DNA of 64,000 nt from Massospora cicadina (Eukaryota > Entomophthoromycota > Entomophthoromycetes > Entomophthorales > Entomophthoraceae). How positions within the stretch are numbered: position 1 is the first letter of the stretch; the number at the start of each line of letters is the position of its first letter. The stretch covers positions 53,060-117,059 of the forward strand of contig JAKSZP010017351.1 in assembly GCA_022478985.1 (NCBI GenBank), read 5' to 3'. Shown here piece after piece: positions 44,283-55,985 of this stretch. A model generated the notes under the pieces. It worked only from the letters and a program-made list of their open reading frames with translations. It was not told the origin of the DNA and ran no database searches. A program made the position numbers and the translations under genes.

Positions 44283-45108
44283 TGTCATGCACACATGACA
44301 TCATAGTGAGGACCAACCCCAAAGATAAGGCTGGGCGCCAGGAGGCCCAGAAGATGAGGCTATAGGTCCTCCCTGACCTGAGGCATACCCTAGACCAACG
44401 CTGGGTATGGGAAAAATATACCCAGGTTGGTACTAGTGGGGTGCCAAATGCCCAGCCCCTCACATTGGCCCAAGCATTAAAACGGACGGTATACTTAATT
44501 AATGCAGATGGTTACATTTGGTTTGTCGAGGAATGGGGTTTTGAAACTTATTCCATTTATGAAACAATGCGTTTAGGTCGAATCCAACTTCAATCAATAA
44601 CTTGAGTGAAGTCAGTTTTGGCTTATTTAACAAATTCAGATGGGAGCGTTGCCCTATTGGTGGGTCAGTGCTTGGGTCCACTGCAGCAAACCCCATTTTC
44701 CCCCATCAATGCTTAAATGTGTTTTCCCCAACCAACATTCCTTGTTGGTCGACTTCTCAAATATAATTCCCCATTTTACCATTTTTTATGTTATTCTGAG
44801 CGATCTTGTGCGTGGACCCCTTCAAGGAGGTCTTGCGCTCTGTTAAACTTGCCATTTTGGACAAAATAAAAGTTTATCCCCTCATGCACCATTGGTTCGT
44901 CCAGGTCCCCTCCAACCTGGGTCATTTACCCCTTTTCTCAGTGTGCACCACGACGTTTTTGGCTGGTTATTTCTCGCCTTTCTTTGCTTAAGTTTATTAT
45001 TGCTCCAGCACCCTCTGCTGGGCTGTAATGATTTTTATTCTAACGGCTAGTTCCCTGGTGTTGGGCCTGTGCACTGAGCACTGCCATGCTGGGAACAGGA
45101 GAGTTATA
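44283..45108 (+). repeat. CH 5' LTR
   Basis: Aligns with 49383-50261 through ACCAACCCCAA, GCCCAGAAG, CCCAGGTTGGTACTAGTG, AACCAACNTTCCTTGTTGGT and the block CTTTTTGAGGAGGTC/CCTTCAAGGAGGTC. AATAAA-type signals occur near 44868. The exact right end is ambiguous because a further 15 bases (GACACTCTC...ACA) also resemble the 3' copy. Confidence 0.88.
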
Positions 45109-45199
45109 GACACTCTCCTTACACTAGTCAACCAGCCACTTAACTTTATGTGCACAAACTTTTTCCGTGTGAATCTTTTCCAAAGTGGGAACAGTGGGC

Positions 45200-45860
45200 G
45201 CCAGCTGTGGGACTTGTCTGTCATTAGTTGCAACACAGTTTCCTATTTTTCCCAACAGTTGGAGCAACTTGGCGTTATTATGGTTGCCTCCAACTGGAAA
45301 ATATCCACACTTTGTGATTGTACCTGGTAGATACAGATGCTTTGAGGTCTGAAAGTCATGATTCCCCGACTTTCCACCAAATTTGTCTCTTTTGAATTAA
45401 ATAAATTAGTTTCCCTTCACCCGCGCATTCAGCTGATGCTGTTGGAATTGGTGTAGATGGGCCTGGGGGTGTTGGCCATGGATAACATTGGGCATTCCAT
45501 TGTGGTTCAAGGGATAGGGTCATTCGCATTTAAAAACGCGTTTTATAACGAAACCCTGATATATACCTCTGAACCATATTGGCCCTCTCATGGATCAGAT
45601 CTAAAACCCATTCCTGTGTATGGAATCACACCAGAAAATCCCCGTTTGACCTCTTCCATGATTTGCAGCACTCAGGAAGTTGAAAAGGAACTGCGCTTAC
45701 AATATGAAAACGTTTATGCACCTGCAGAAGGCATGGAGGGGTATGTGGCCTCAGTAATAAGAGTGGCCAACTATCCCTCCCCCTTCTATGATTCCCAAAC
45801 CTACCCTTATGGTTTGCTCAAGACAGAAGAACTTTTCAGGTGAGGTGGGAACGTTTTCTG
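45200..45860 (+). pseudogene. CH open frame in the gag position, unrecognised
   Basis: Frame 45457-45843 (128 codons, MGLGVLAMDNIGHSIVVQG...) is the main open frame between the 5' LTR and protease. It has no capsid pattern, coiled-coil or CCHC knuckle that I can see. The segment is too short for a normal chromovirus gag. Frame 45028-45330 is mostly in the LTR. Either gag was deleted or this is a divergent remnant. Confidence 0.4.
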
Positions 45861-46200
45861 CGTTGAATAAATCCCACTCTGGATACTTCCTCTTGACTAC
45901 TACCCTTAAATCCTCTTTGGGGAAGTTCACCACAATCATTTTAGTGGATACCGGTGCCTCTAACAATTTTTATTGAACATGACCTTGCTGACTACCTTGA
46001 GTTGAGTTACTCCCCAGGTGGTATGGTTAGTGGTGGGGCTTCTCAAGGTATCCCTACAATGAAAGTCATGGGGTTAGTGGACTACCAGGTGGGCGCCTAT
46101 CTTCTGTCCGACCACTTTCAAGCTATCAAGCACCTCTTGTTCCCCATTAATTTGGGGGTGAGTGGTGGAGAAAGTTTGACGTCAGGACTAATTTGAAAGA
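45861..46200 (+). pseudogene. CH aspartic protease
   Basis: FTTIILVDTGASNNF at 45931-45975 contains the intact DTGA active site. The frame then shifts; 45954-46196 carries LELSYSPGGMVSGGASQG and MGLVDYQVG, the flap region. It processes the polyprotein. Confidence 0.82.
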
Positions 46201-46439
46201 AAACACTCTATCCTTGTCTTTGGTAAATGGTTACCAGTTGATTGCTCCGTTGTCGGAGGATAATGCCCAGGGCACATTACCCCATTAGCACAATGTTCCC
46301 ACTCTTATCTTGCTCCTTTGCTGAAGCCCTCCGTGTGACTTTACTTACCTTCCTGTTTGGAGGGTTTGGAATCCTCTTTTGATGCAGCATTGCCAACGCA
46401 CTCCCTGAGCACTCCAAGTTTGATTGTGACTTCAAGATC

Positions 46440-47255
46440 ACAGTGGATCTGGTGCGTATATCTTCCACCATTTACCCATTGACTGTCTGGGAGGAAGAGG
46501 CGTTGGATGTGTAAGTGAAAAAACGGTTAGCCAAAGGTGCTATTTTTCAGCGTACCTCCCCTGTATGCTTCCCCTTTCTCTTTGTGGAGAAGTCTGATGT
46601 TACTTTACGCCCCTACATAGACTATGGGAACCTCAACAATGTCACTTTACTGGATCTATATCCCATCTTTTTAAATTCTCAGTTTGCAAGCTATGTGGAG
46701 AAGGCGAAGGTCTTCTCCAAGCTGGATTGCCTCAATGCGTTCAATCAGATCGGTATTAAAAAGGGACAAGAGTGGTTGACCGCATTCTGTACCAGAAAAC
46801 GGATCTTCCGGTTTTGGGTCATGCCCTTTGGGCTTAAGAATGCCCCTGCTATCTTTCAACGCCGCATTTATGCAGCGTTGGGGGACCTGTTAGGGGTATG
46901 CGTGGTTGCCTTCATGGATGATATCTTGGTGTTTTTCCCATAACAGGAGTCATATGCATTCCACCTTTGGCAAGTGGTGGAGCGGTTAAAGGCAGCCAGC
47001 TTTACGTTGAAAATAATAAAGTGTGAGTTCTTCAAGTCCCAGGTCACGCTTCTGGGCAACGTCATGTTTGACCAGGGACATATGATAACTCCTGACAAGG
47101 AGAAGGCGATTTGTGAGTGGTCTACCCCCACCTCAGTCAAGGAATTGAGGAGCTTTTTAGGGACGTGTACATTCAATAAGAAGTTCACTTCCAATCTGTC
47201 TGAGGTGACGGCTCCCTTATACAAGGTTAGCGGTGCCAAGGTGCTTCAGTGATCC
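46440..47255 (+). pseudogene. CH reverse transcriptase
   Basis: Frame 46515-46943 has RPYIDYGNLNN, VFSKLDCLNAFNQIGI with the first Asp, RFWVMPFGLKNAPAIFQRRI and VVAFMDDILVFF with both catalytic aspartates. Frame 46974-47252 holds the thumb: CEFFKSQVTLLGN, then ELRSFLGTCTFNKKF. One stop after FFP and a few substitutions break it. A stop at 46513 lies in the N-terminal block. Confidence 0.93.
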
Positions 47256-47261
47256 CCCATT

Positions 47262-47690
47262 TTGAAGGATGCTTTCCAAGCAGTGAAGTTCACCCTGTTA
47301 TCCACGTCTGTTCTTCGCCATGTTGACCCTTCAAAGAAGTTCATTGTGTCTACTGATGCCTTCATTTTCGATATAGCGGCTGCCTTGTTGCAAGTAGGCG
47401 AAGATGGGATAGAGCATCCGGTGGGATATTTTTCTAGGAAAATGTCTTTGCCAGAGTTGAATTACGCCGTTTATGATAAGGAGTTATTGGCAGTGGTGGA
47501 AGAGCTGACTTATTTGGCGTCACCACTTGCATGGATCATCCCAACCTTTTCGGGTATGTACAGACCACTGTGCCTTACTGTACTACCGCGCTCCTCGTGT
47601 CCTAACCCCACGGCAGACCCGTTGGCATGAGACCTTTTCCCAATTCGCATTCATGTATGAGTTCACCAAGGGCAAGGTAATGGTTTGGCG
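47262..47690 (+). pseudogene. CH RNase H
   Basis: Frame 47262-47630: FIVSTDAFIFDIAAALLQ has the first catalytic Asp, HPVGYFSRKMSLPELNYAVY and DKELLAVVEEL the Glu helix. A frameshift follows near 47550; ALLTPRQTRWHE appears in another frame. The domain ends at the NGLADALSRNP motif near 47680. Confidence 0.9.
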
Positions 47691-48970
47691 GATGCTTTGA
47701 GCCGCAACCCTGCTTTAGCGCCCAATCCTAAGGAGGTAGAAGTTCACAACACACAGGTGATGATTCCTCCAAGTAAACTTCTTCCTCAACGACCCTCTCC
47801 CCTGGCCAACGGGATAGCACTTGCACCTCTGGAAAACGCGGAGGAATATAGTATGTTCAGGAAGGTAGTCCTTTCTCAGCCGCTGGTAACGGAATATACT
47901 ACGTTACTTGCTAAGTGCGCATTGAATCAAGAGGATCTCTCCCGGGGCTATCACATGAAGGATGAGATGGTGTGGTTTCAGGGGCGCCTATGGGTTCCTG
48001 CTGGACCACTTCGCCTGGAAATCAACCGGGGCCATCATGATGGACTTGCCATTGGTCATCCTGGTAAAGCGAAGAAATTAGAGTTAATATGGCGCACATA
48101 CAATTAGAAGGGCTTGCCTGCTCAGGTGGGACGGTACTGTAAGGAATGTTTAGTCTGCAACCAAATGAAGCCAAATCATCAACCTTTAGCAGGGTTGTTG
48201 GTACCAGTCCAAAAGGCTGAAGAGCCCTGGACTTCCTTATTGGTGGATTTCATTGTATAGTTTCCTGCTTCTGATGGTTATGATGCCATCATGGTGGTGG
48301 TGGACCGATTTGAAAAGTTCTCTCACTTTATTCCTTTGTAGAACTACAGTAACTGCAGCTGAGATGGCTAGGCTCTTTGTCACCCATGTTTTTGCGCTTC
48401 ATGAGGTCCCACAAGAAATTATTAGTGATTGAGGACCCCAGTTTACCTCTGTCTTTTGGGAAGAGTTGTGTAATACTCTTCATATTCGCCCTTGCCGTTC
48501 AACTGCCTATTACCCCCAATCAGATGAGCAGACTGAACGAGTGAACCTGGGCTTGGAGGTGTTTCTGTGGTGTTACACCGCCGTGGATCATTCATATTGG
48601 GTTTCTCACCTTCCTATGGCCCAATTTAGCTACAACAACACTTTGCATTCTCTGATCGGTTGTTCCCCTTTTTCGCCAACCATGGTTTTAAACCTTTCTT
48701 TAACATGGAGCCCAGCTGTGGATCCAAAGTTGAAGCGTTGATGGACTTTTCCAAGATTATCAAGAAGGTCCACCAGGGGATTTTCATGAGTTTGGAGGCG
48801 GTAATGCAAGTATAAAAGGAGAATGCTACTGGTAAGTGACGAGTGGGTCCAGCATACAAGGAAGGGGATCTCATGATACTTGATGCTCATAACATCCCTA
48901 TCAAGCAGCCATGCAAAAAGCTGGGACCAAAGAGGATTGGTCCTTACCACGTTGTTAGAAAGGTGGGCCA
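47685..48970 (+). pseudogene. CH integrase
   Basis: The HHCC zinc finger spans 48033-48160 (HHDGLAIGHP, then YCKECLVCNQMK). Catalytic residues are Asp at 48245-48247 (LLVDFIV), Asp at 48427-48429 (IISD) and Glu at 48535-48537 (QTERVN). The last two are 36 codons apart, the canonical D-35-E spacing. Stops are single changes: Gln to TAG in DFIVxFPAS and Arg to TGA in ISDxGPQFTS. The GPY/F module is KLGPKRIGPYHVVRKVG near 48918. Confidence 0.93.
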
Positions 48971-49082
48971 TGCCTCATAATAGTTGGATCTTCCCTCTTC
49001 GTTTAGGATCTTTTCTGTCTTTCATGAGAGCAAATTGACATTGTTTGAGGGCCCCCCCACCTGAGACTCCTGAAGCTTATCT

Positions 49083-49290
49083 CATGGATGGGGCGCCAGA
49101 GTGGTAAGTGGAGGAAATTGTATCCTCCCTCCGAGTTAAAAGAAGGCTTGAGTACCTGGTATCTTGGAAGGGTTTTAATGCTGCAGAGAACAGTTGAGTA
49201 CCAGAACGTGACTGCGTGCATGCTTAGGAGCTAATTGAAGCATTCCATGAGCATTTTCCTGAGGCTGCAGGATCAAAGTCCAAGCCAGCC
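49083..49290 (+). pseudogene. CH chromodomain
   Basis: VEEIVSSLRVKRRLEYLVSW at about 49111-49170 with the following KGF and ELIEAFHEHFP is a chromodomain. The aromatic positions in YLVSWKGF are kept. The NSW Trp position is now a stop (TGA) and another stop (TAG) sits where QELIEAF starts. Such domains guide integration to modified chromatin. It lies at the C-terminus of the integrase polyprotein, as in chromoviruses. Confidence 0.92.
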
Positions 49291-49382
49291 GTCGCTGCTA
49301 TGAAGTTGGCTCCCATACATAAAAACTTCTCCTTAGCGAACGCCCCTGGAGGGGGTGGAGCCCAAGAAAGAGGATAGGGTAA

Positions 49383-50261
49383 TGTCATGGTTAAATGACT
49401 TGATAGTAGGCACCAACCCCAAGGATAAAGCTGGACGGAAGGAGGCCCAGAAGGTGAAACTTAAGGCCATCCCCGACCTCAAGCACAACTTAGACCAACA
49501 CTGGGTACAAGCTAAATATGCCCAGGTTGGTACTAGTGAGGTGCATAACGCGGCCAGCCCCTTGCATCAGCTCAGGCGTTAAAATGAACGAGCTATTTAA
49601 TTAACAATGATGGTTTGATTCAGTTTATTGGGGAATAGGGTTTGAAACCCATTCCATTTACGAAATTATGCGTTTGGGTAGGTTTAACTTCAATTGATCA
49701 CTCGAGTGAAGTCAGTTTCAGTGTATTCTACCAATTTGGATGGAAGCATTTGCCTATTGGTGAATCAGTGCTTGGGACAGCTTCAGCAGACCCAGAATTA
49801 CCCCAACGAAGTTTAAATATGGTCTTTGTGACCAACCTTCCTTGTTGGTTGACTTTTCACAATAAACTTTCCCATTTTTTATATTTTATTTTATGGTTCC
49901 TTGGGTGAACCTGGGTGTGAACCTTTTTGAGGAGGTCTCCAACTACGTTGGCCACTACATTCTATCACAAATAACAAAAGTTTTGGGTGCACCTTTGGGC
50001 CACTTTGATCCCCTCCAAATTGAGGCACCCAAGCCACCTAGCACCGATTTACAATTGGTTATGGACTCCCCTTTGGGGTCCACACAAGTTTTGTTGTTCC
50101 ACGCTTAACTGATATTTTACTCCGCGCTGTAAACCCTTGCCTTGGGTACCTTTTGTACTGGCACCTTTTGTGGTGCCTTGCTTCCCATTCTCTTATTGGC
50201 TAGTTCCCTGGCGGTATGGGTTTGCATCCCGCACCACCTCTCAGTAAATTAGAGATTTACA
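49383..50261 (+). repeat. CH 3' LTR
   Basis: Preceded by a purine-rich tract (GGAGGGGGTGGAGCCC near 49347). It starts TGTCATGG and ends TTTACA. It aligns with the 5' LTR and with the reverse complement of 5890-6612. Frame 49355-49582 crosses the LTR boundary and may be the tail of the polyprotein. Confidence 0.88.
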
Positions 50262-50930
50262 GACACTCTCTTGACAGACTTGGAAGATTGTGCTACTTCT
50301 CAGAAATGAATCTGGCGAGTGGATTTTGTCAGATGGAACTGTCACCAGGAGACCACGAGGAGTGTGAGCTTATTTTCAATCAAAACCTATATGACCCAAC
50401 ATGTATAACGCAGGGCTTGTGCAATGCCTCAGCTACTTTCCAATAGGTATTGTACTATATATTTGAAGATCTGAAAATGTGAGTGTGCTCATTTACCTGG
50501 TTGAATAATTGTGTTCAGCAAGATTTTAAAGGATCATCTGGCACATATGTTGGAGTTTTACTCAGTTAAGAGACATCAACATTAAGATTGAGAAAAATAA
50601 GTGCTCATTACTAAAGATCTAGTTGGAATTTCTAGGATATGGAGTGAATCAAAGAGATATTAAGCCCCAGAAAGGAAAGTTTGTATATCTCTAAGATGCG
50701 TTCCCCCAAGTTCATGTGAGACATCCAGGTATTTTCAGGTATGGTAGTTTACTAATGCCATTTTTGCTAAGCTTTGAAAACATCACTGAGACGCTCACAT
50801 AACAGCTCAACAATGGAAGGCTACTCAGTTGGGAACAAAAGCATGAAGATGACTTCATCCAGCTCAATCAGAGGCTCATGATAGCTCCATGCTGATAGCC
50901 TGGATTATATGAAGACTCTTATGTTTATAC
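50262..50930 (+). pseudogene. Element IV reverse transcriptase after CH
   Basis: Frame 50216-50446 continues with SLDRLGRLCYFSEMNLASGF, CQMELSPGDHEECELIF and TQGLCNASATFQ. The palm DD is lost (TWLNNC near 50498). The thumb is seen weakly (DIQVFSGMV near 50713). The N-terminal half lies before 44283. Confidence 0.8.
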
Positions 50931-51300
50931 ATATTCCAGCGATGTGGGTATGGGCGCCAATTTAGCACAGTTGGCCGAAGAAGGAGTAGAATATCTAATA
51001 TAGATGTATTTAAAAAATTCACCAATGCAGGGTGCAACTACACGGTTACAGAGCGTGAGAGCCTAGCAGTTATCAGAGCAGTATACCACTTCTGACCCTA
51101 TGTTTATGCCATACAATTCAAGATTGTTAAAGATCACGTCTATCTAAGATGGTCACCAAACATAAAGGATCAAATGGAAGACTAGAAAGAAAGTCTGTTT
51201 AGCTGCAAGGCTACAATTTTGAGATTCTTCACTGGCAGGAGTGAAGCACCTGAAAGTATATGTCTTGTTGCTGTTGCCCATATCCATCTGCAATAACATG
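50931..51300 (+). pseudogene. Element IV RNase H
   Basis: Fragments only: YTYSSDVGMGANLAQLAEEG near 50928 (first Asp now Ser), NYTVTERESLAVIRAVYHF near 51040 (Glu helix kept) and a KIVKDHVYLRW motif near 51120. Frames shift between them. Confidence 0.72.
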
Positions 51301-51419
51301 TGAGTTAAAGGATCTACTAGCATGTAGGAAAACCAGAGGAGAAATGGAAATGAAAGATCAATCAGTTAAGAAGATACTAAGAGAGGTTCCAGTGCGACAA
51401 GATTCTGTGACTTACAGCT

Positions 51420-52490
51420 AGAGAAACAAGTACAAAATGGTGACCATACATGAAGCCAAGTAAAAATTGTCAATAGTTATGTAAGGACACTGTCAATTGT
51501 GCCACGGATGCTACAGAAAACAAACAATATCTCAAAGAGAGATTTTACTGTGATGCCTTGTTGGAGCATCTCAGTAAGGCTATGAAGCACTGAATTGAAA
51601 TCAAACAATAAAAGCCTTTCCCAATGAAGTTTAAGTTTAATCCTGTCCCTTAAAGCTCTCCCTTTCATAAAATTTCCATTTACGTTGTTGGACCATTCTC
51701 AAGATAATCCAGTGAGAATCAGCTTATTATTATAGAGATAAATAACTTTAATAAGTGGACAGAATCGATTACAGTCAAGGAATTTACCACAAGAGTTATC
51801 ACAAGATTCCTTTACCACCAGGTCATTACACTACTGGATGCCCTCAGATACTCCTTATTAATAAATTTAGAGACTTCATTTCAGATGTTGTGAGACATCT
51901 GATTGAATTTTAAGAGTTCAACAGCTATTATTCTGTATAAACCATCAACTAATGAAAGTTAGGAAAGAGTCAAAGGAATCTTCGTTTCAGAATTTAAAGA
52001 AGATTGCAGTTGATCATGGATCCAAAAGGGACATCTTGTTGCCATCTCCCTTATTAGCTTACTGTTTATTCTACCACAAGACTATTGACATGTCTCTATC
52101 TAAGGCTCTATGTGAAAGAGAAGCTATATTACCAAAATTGTTAGCTTTAGTGATTGATGTGGATAAGAAAGATTTACCTCCTAGAAGATATTAAGAATAG
52201 ATAGCGAAGGAGCTATTAAAATCCAGCTGAATATCAGAAGCAGTATTATGAGTCACTGAAGGAGTGCACCAAAGAGAGTGACCAAAAGACCTAAGTTGAA
52301 TAATTAAGGTGGGACAGAAAGTGGTGATCTATCATATGTATGGAGGACATCCCGAGAAGTTACAGGCCATCTGGATAGGACCTGCAACTGTTGTCAAAAG
52401 AAGAGGAACTGAGTTTTTCATTAAAAATGACAACACCATATCATATATAATTGAGTCACGCATGGCATTTAAAGTCTTGCCTTAGGTCTA
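51420..52490 (+). pseudogene. Element IV integrase with GPY/F end
   Basis: The core reads ISIYVVGPFSR near 51670 (first Asp changed to Tyr), IIIEINNFNKWTESITVKEF and VITRFLYHQVI near 51730-51830. LLIN stands where the second Asp should be, and ERVKGIF near 51968 keeps the Glu. Frame 51952-52194 continues. The end 52310-52485 (VGQKVVIYHMYGGHPEKLQA, then IWIGPATVVKRRG) is an open GPY/F module. A TTTTTGGGGATGATGAG purine tract follows at 52490. Confidence 0.8.
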
Positions 52491-53400
52491 TTTTTGGGGA
52501 TGATGAGTTTTGAAAAGCTCAAATATAGGAGTTAATTTATCGTTCTATGGAATATACCTCATGAAAACTCCCATTTCAATATAATAATAATGATATTAAT
52601 GAATTAGCTGGTCAGAACGAAGTTGAGTCCCAACTGAAAATGACCAAAGAGCAATAAAGATTTAAAAATATTTATAGATACTTTTATAGGCTTTGAGGAG
52701 CCTAATGTTTTTGATGAAAGAGGCTGTTATATGCACCTGACCGCTGAAATAATTTGACAGTCAGTAAACATCAATTTAGAGGACATGCAAGTATTAAAAA
52801 GACACCTATCAATTATATAAATAATGATGTAGATGGTATTTGGAGGAGCCCATTTTATACACTTGGGTTTGACTGCTGATGATGAGAGGATTACTTATAA
52901 CCAATCTAAAGAGAGTTTTCCCATTTGTATGAAGCTTAGCAATGGAGATATTAGTAAATGGGAAGCAAACAGATTTTTCAAACTCCATCAATTGAGACTG
53001 CTGCTTTACAATGAAGCCACACAGACACAAGGGTTACAAGAACAACAGGAGCATTCAAAGAAGCCACACATTCACAAGCAGGCTAAAACTTCAAAAGTCT
53101 AAAAAGCCCAAAAGATCCCAGAAAATCAAAGAATTGGACCCCTCTGAGCTTTAAGCTAAGCAGTAAATGCACAATCACCTTGTTTGAAAAATTCGATTTA
53201 TTATAATTCAAGTCCTACTTTAAACACCCAAATCCCCGCATACTATATATACTTATTATAGTCATATTAATAAAGTAACTTTTTTCACAAAATTTGCCTT
53301 TACTATTGTTATTTTTATTTGGTTGTATTAATGCTAAATAAATTTATATTGATAAGGTTTAACTTACCCTTCCTGTTGTCTGAAGAGGTTAAAAGAGTTC
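52491..53400 (+). repeat. Element IV 3' region and probable LTR
   Basis: After the polypurine tract, frame 52833-53102 (90 codons, MVFGGAHFIHLGLTADDER...) is open and unrecognised. ACTATATATACTTATTATAG near 53240 and AATAAAG near 53270 look like a TATA box and polyadenylation signal and parallel 41391-41415. LTR ends were not found. Confidence 0.45.
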
Positions 53401-54094
53401 TTTTTCTCTATAGCAGCCTTTTTATATTATTAATTTAAAGCTTCAACAAGGTTAGATACGCTTGGAAATATAATACAAAGTCCCACATATAGAAAAACTG
53501 ACCCTTTAATTCTCCTGATGGCGCATCCTGTGAACATAAGAATGAATTATATCTAGTGGCACAACCCCTATCAATAGCACACCTGAGCGAGAAGTCCACT
53601 TTTTAGATATGGTGCTTTACAATGACAGTCATGAATAAATGGAAACTTGCACTTATTTAAATGCCTCATTGAATTCTAGAGAACATGGCTATCAATATAT
53701 TAAATAAACAAATATAGGCTATATTGTTTATCAGGTGCATGCCAGGTTTCTTATTTCTTATTTTTCTTGAACTGGCCCAAAGGCTACAATATCCCAATAA
53801 TTGAACGGACCATCACACATTTTTTGTTCTATGATGTTTGTTCAAGTGGGGCAAAAAGCGTTGTAATTTGGTCTGACCAACCATCTGATTAATTAATTAT
53901 TTAGTTCCTAAATTTTAACTGATAATAAATAAAGGAATTCCTTGGGTTGGGACCATCTAGTACTAAAAATAAATAAAGGAATTTATTACCCTTACATTAT
54001 TGCTATTGGTTTTGATCTGTTATTGTATATTCATTTACTGTACACCAATATTTATTATAGGTATTATTTATATAATTGATACTTCGCCTACCCA
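53401..54094. other. Spacer between elements IV and III
   Basis: No gene. GCGCCATCAGGA is present on the minus strand at about 53511-53522 and on the plus strand at 41055, just after a polypurine tract. This hints at another LTR start here, on the minus strand. Otherwise AT-rich. Confidence 0.35.
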
Positions 54095-54533
54095 TGGGAT
54101 ATTAAGATTTCAGTTTGATCTGCAAGTTCATTCCCCTCTGACAACATGAATAAATCCAATTCAAAGGATTAACTACTACAATTGTTAGAGCTCAACCCCA
54201 ATCAAAAAGATCAGCCAACTCTACTTTCAAAAGAAAAAAATACATCACTATAATTTAGGGGAATGGATCAGATGAGGATTTTCTCCTAGAAAAGTACCTG
54301 GCAATTTTCCCCAATGAATTGGTACTCCATTCCTAAAATATACATCTCCCTTAAAATAAAGTAGGATCACTTTTTCTGAAATAATTTTGGTTGCCACTAT
54401 CAAATATCAAAATTCAAAGATTTTTTATCAATTAAAGAGATTTCCCCTTAATTTTATATTCAAATATTTATATTAAATTCCTTACACCCAATTCTCAAAA
54501 GCCCTGAACTTTCTACTGGACAGTTAGAATACA
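54095..54533 (+). repeat. Element III 5' LTR
   Basis: Colinear with 59387-59594 plus 60925-61138. Shared blocks are GATTTCAG, AATTGGTACTC(C/T)ATTCC, AAATAAAGTAGGAT(C/T)A and the GAATACA end. AATAAAG near 54355 is the likely polyadenylation signal. Confidence 0.8.
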
Positions 54534-55985
54534 ACCCCTCCATACTAACAACTTTTTCATGCTCACTAGCAGGTCTTACTGAGTCCCTGGTGAGCTTTGA
54601 AAACCATAGAGTTGGACTACGCCACCTGTTCTAATAAACTGAAAATTATGCAGGTGTTGGTACAGAAGAACCTTGCTATCAAGGTGAGTAAAATTGAACT
54701 TCAAGAGATAGCCTCTAGTGTAAAAAAAGAAGTCAGGCAGCTTATCATGATTTTGCTGCTAAAGGTGACCTACATGCCTCCCAAAAGTGGATTGACCTTG
54801 TAATCAACGAGTTGAATGAAATGCCCAACAAATAAACGTTATATAACTACACAAATCTCTCCCTGATACTAATTCCTCCTAGGATGAATGTGTACCACAC
54901 ACATCCATCCATGTACTTAACCCTTTGACTCTGGCAAGAATTTTTTTAGCCCTCTTTTAAAGATAGATATAATTCACAAGATAGGGAAGTGTCTTTTCCT
55001 ACTTATATTGTTATGAGATTTCTCTGTAAATGGCTACCAATTATTAAAAACTTATGCATCTCTCTAATTGCCTCAGCCAATTTTTATAAGATACTATGGT
55101 CCCACATCTAATGAATTATTGCACTTTGCGCTGATGGTAGTATTTATTTACTGAGAGAATTTAGGAGTAATTTTATTTTTGCAACCCAAAAACAGGCATT
55201 TATGGGGATTAGCATCAAACCAGGGAATTTATAAATGAGTTTTCTCAAAAGGTTCTGCCTTGATTCAAACTCTACCTGTTGAAAATTGAATAGCCTTAGA
55301 TGATGCCATTATAGTTGCTTTATCAGCATTAAAAGTTATGTCTAATATTTAGTCATACTTTTAAGGCGTGTAATTACAATTTTACTTCGTTACTGAATCT
55401 TAATAGTTCCCTTATGGAGGTTCCACCCAAACTCCTATAGGACTGCTGAATCTTCTTGGCCTGAATTTAAAGTTTGATCGCCAATCCTTTCTGTGATTTC
55501 TCTTGAATCTATAATACAAAGAAAGTACTAAATTTACTGAAAACGTACCAAACACTATCTATAGCTGCCACCACTGTCCATAGAATAATTAATAAAATAG
55601 TTGTCAGCTTAGTGCAAGAGGCTCCCTCTGTTGATGCATCCTGAGTGCCTAAACTTACAGTTTCATACCTAGTACTTTCAGCTGCAATGTTTTAAATGCC
55701 CCTGTTGAAGACAAAGTGCCAACTTCTTTTCAAGTCAGCAAAAGCCTAAATCTTTCTGATTCATATTGTAGAAATTACCAAAGTAAATTATTACAGTCTG
55801 GTCCACTAGAAAAAGCCAAACCTTAACTGACCAATTCTATAAGCAAGTTGAAAAAATTTCATGTTTGGTCTAGATATAGATCTCAGCTAGCCACAATTAA
55901 AATACCTACTGGCTGTTTTAAACAGTAAAATCTCAATTTAGGTCTTCTGTTGTATTACAAGATGTGGTAGTCCATAAAGTTAAAG
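54534..55985 (+). pseudogene. Element III gag with worn zinc knuckle
   Basis: Frame 54597-54803 (MKTIELDYATCSNKLKIM...) looks like a coiled-coil N-terminus. Capsid sequence is weak (SFKDRYNSQD and VMRFLCKWLPII near 54955-55040). At 55688-55729 a CFKC start is followed after four positions by Gln where His belongs and four later by Phe where Cys belongs. That is a CCHC knuckle with exact spacing and two lost ligands plus a stop. Confidence 0.55.

Larger units (their letters stand above)
44283..50261 (+). mobile_element. CH, chromodomain-bearing Ty3/Gypsy element (chromovirus)
   Basis: A 5.98 kb element with two LTRs (826 and 879 bp) that start TGTCATG. It was inserted into the RT of element IV; the flanks CACAC (44278-44282) and GACAC (50262-50266) fit a 5 bp duplication with one change. 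The internal order is protease, RT, RNase H, integrase, GPY/F, chromodomain, polypurine tract. It is the best-preserved Gypsy element here, with whole domains in single frames. No ordinary gag is visible. A relative left a solo LTR at 5858-6612. Confidence 0.92.

Noticed and set aside
44263..44463. Minus-strand frame at the CH 5' LTR
   Set aside because: It is the antisense of the LTR that aligns with 49383-49560, where the frame is not kept.
46868..47239. 123-codon minus-strand frame within the CH RT
   Set aside because: Antisense of a clear RT palm and thumb.
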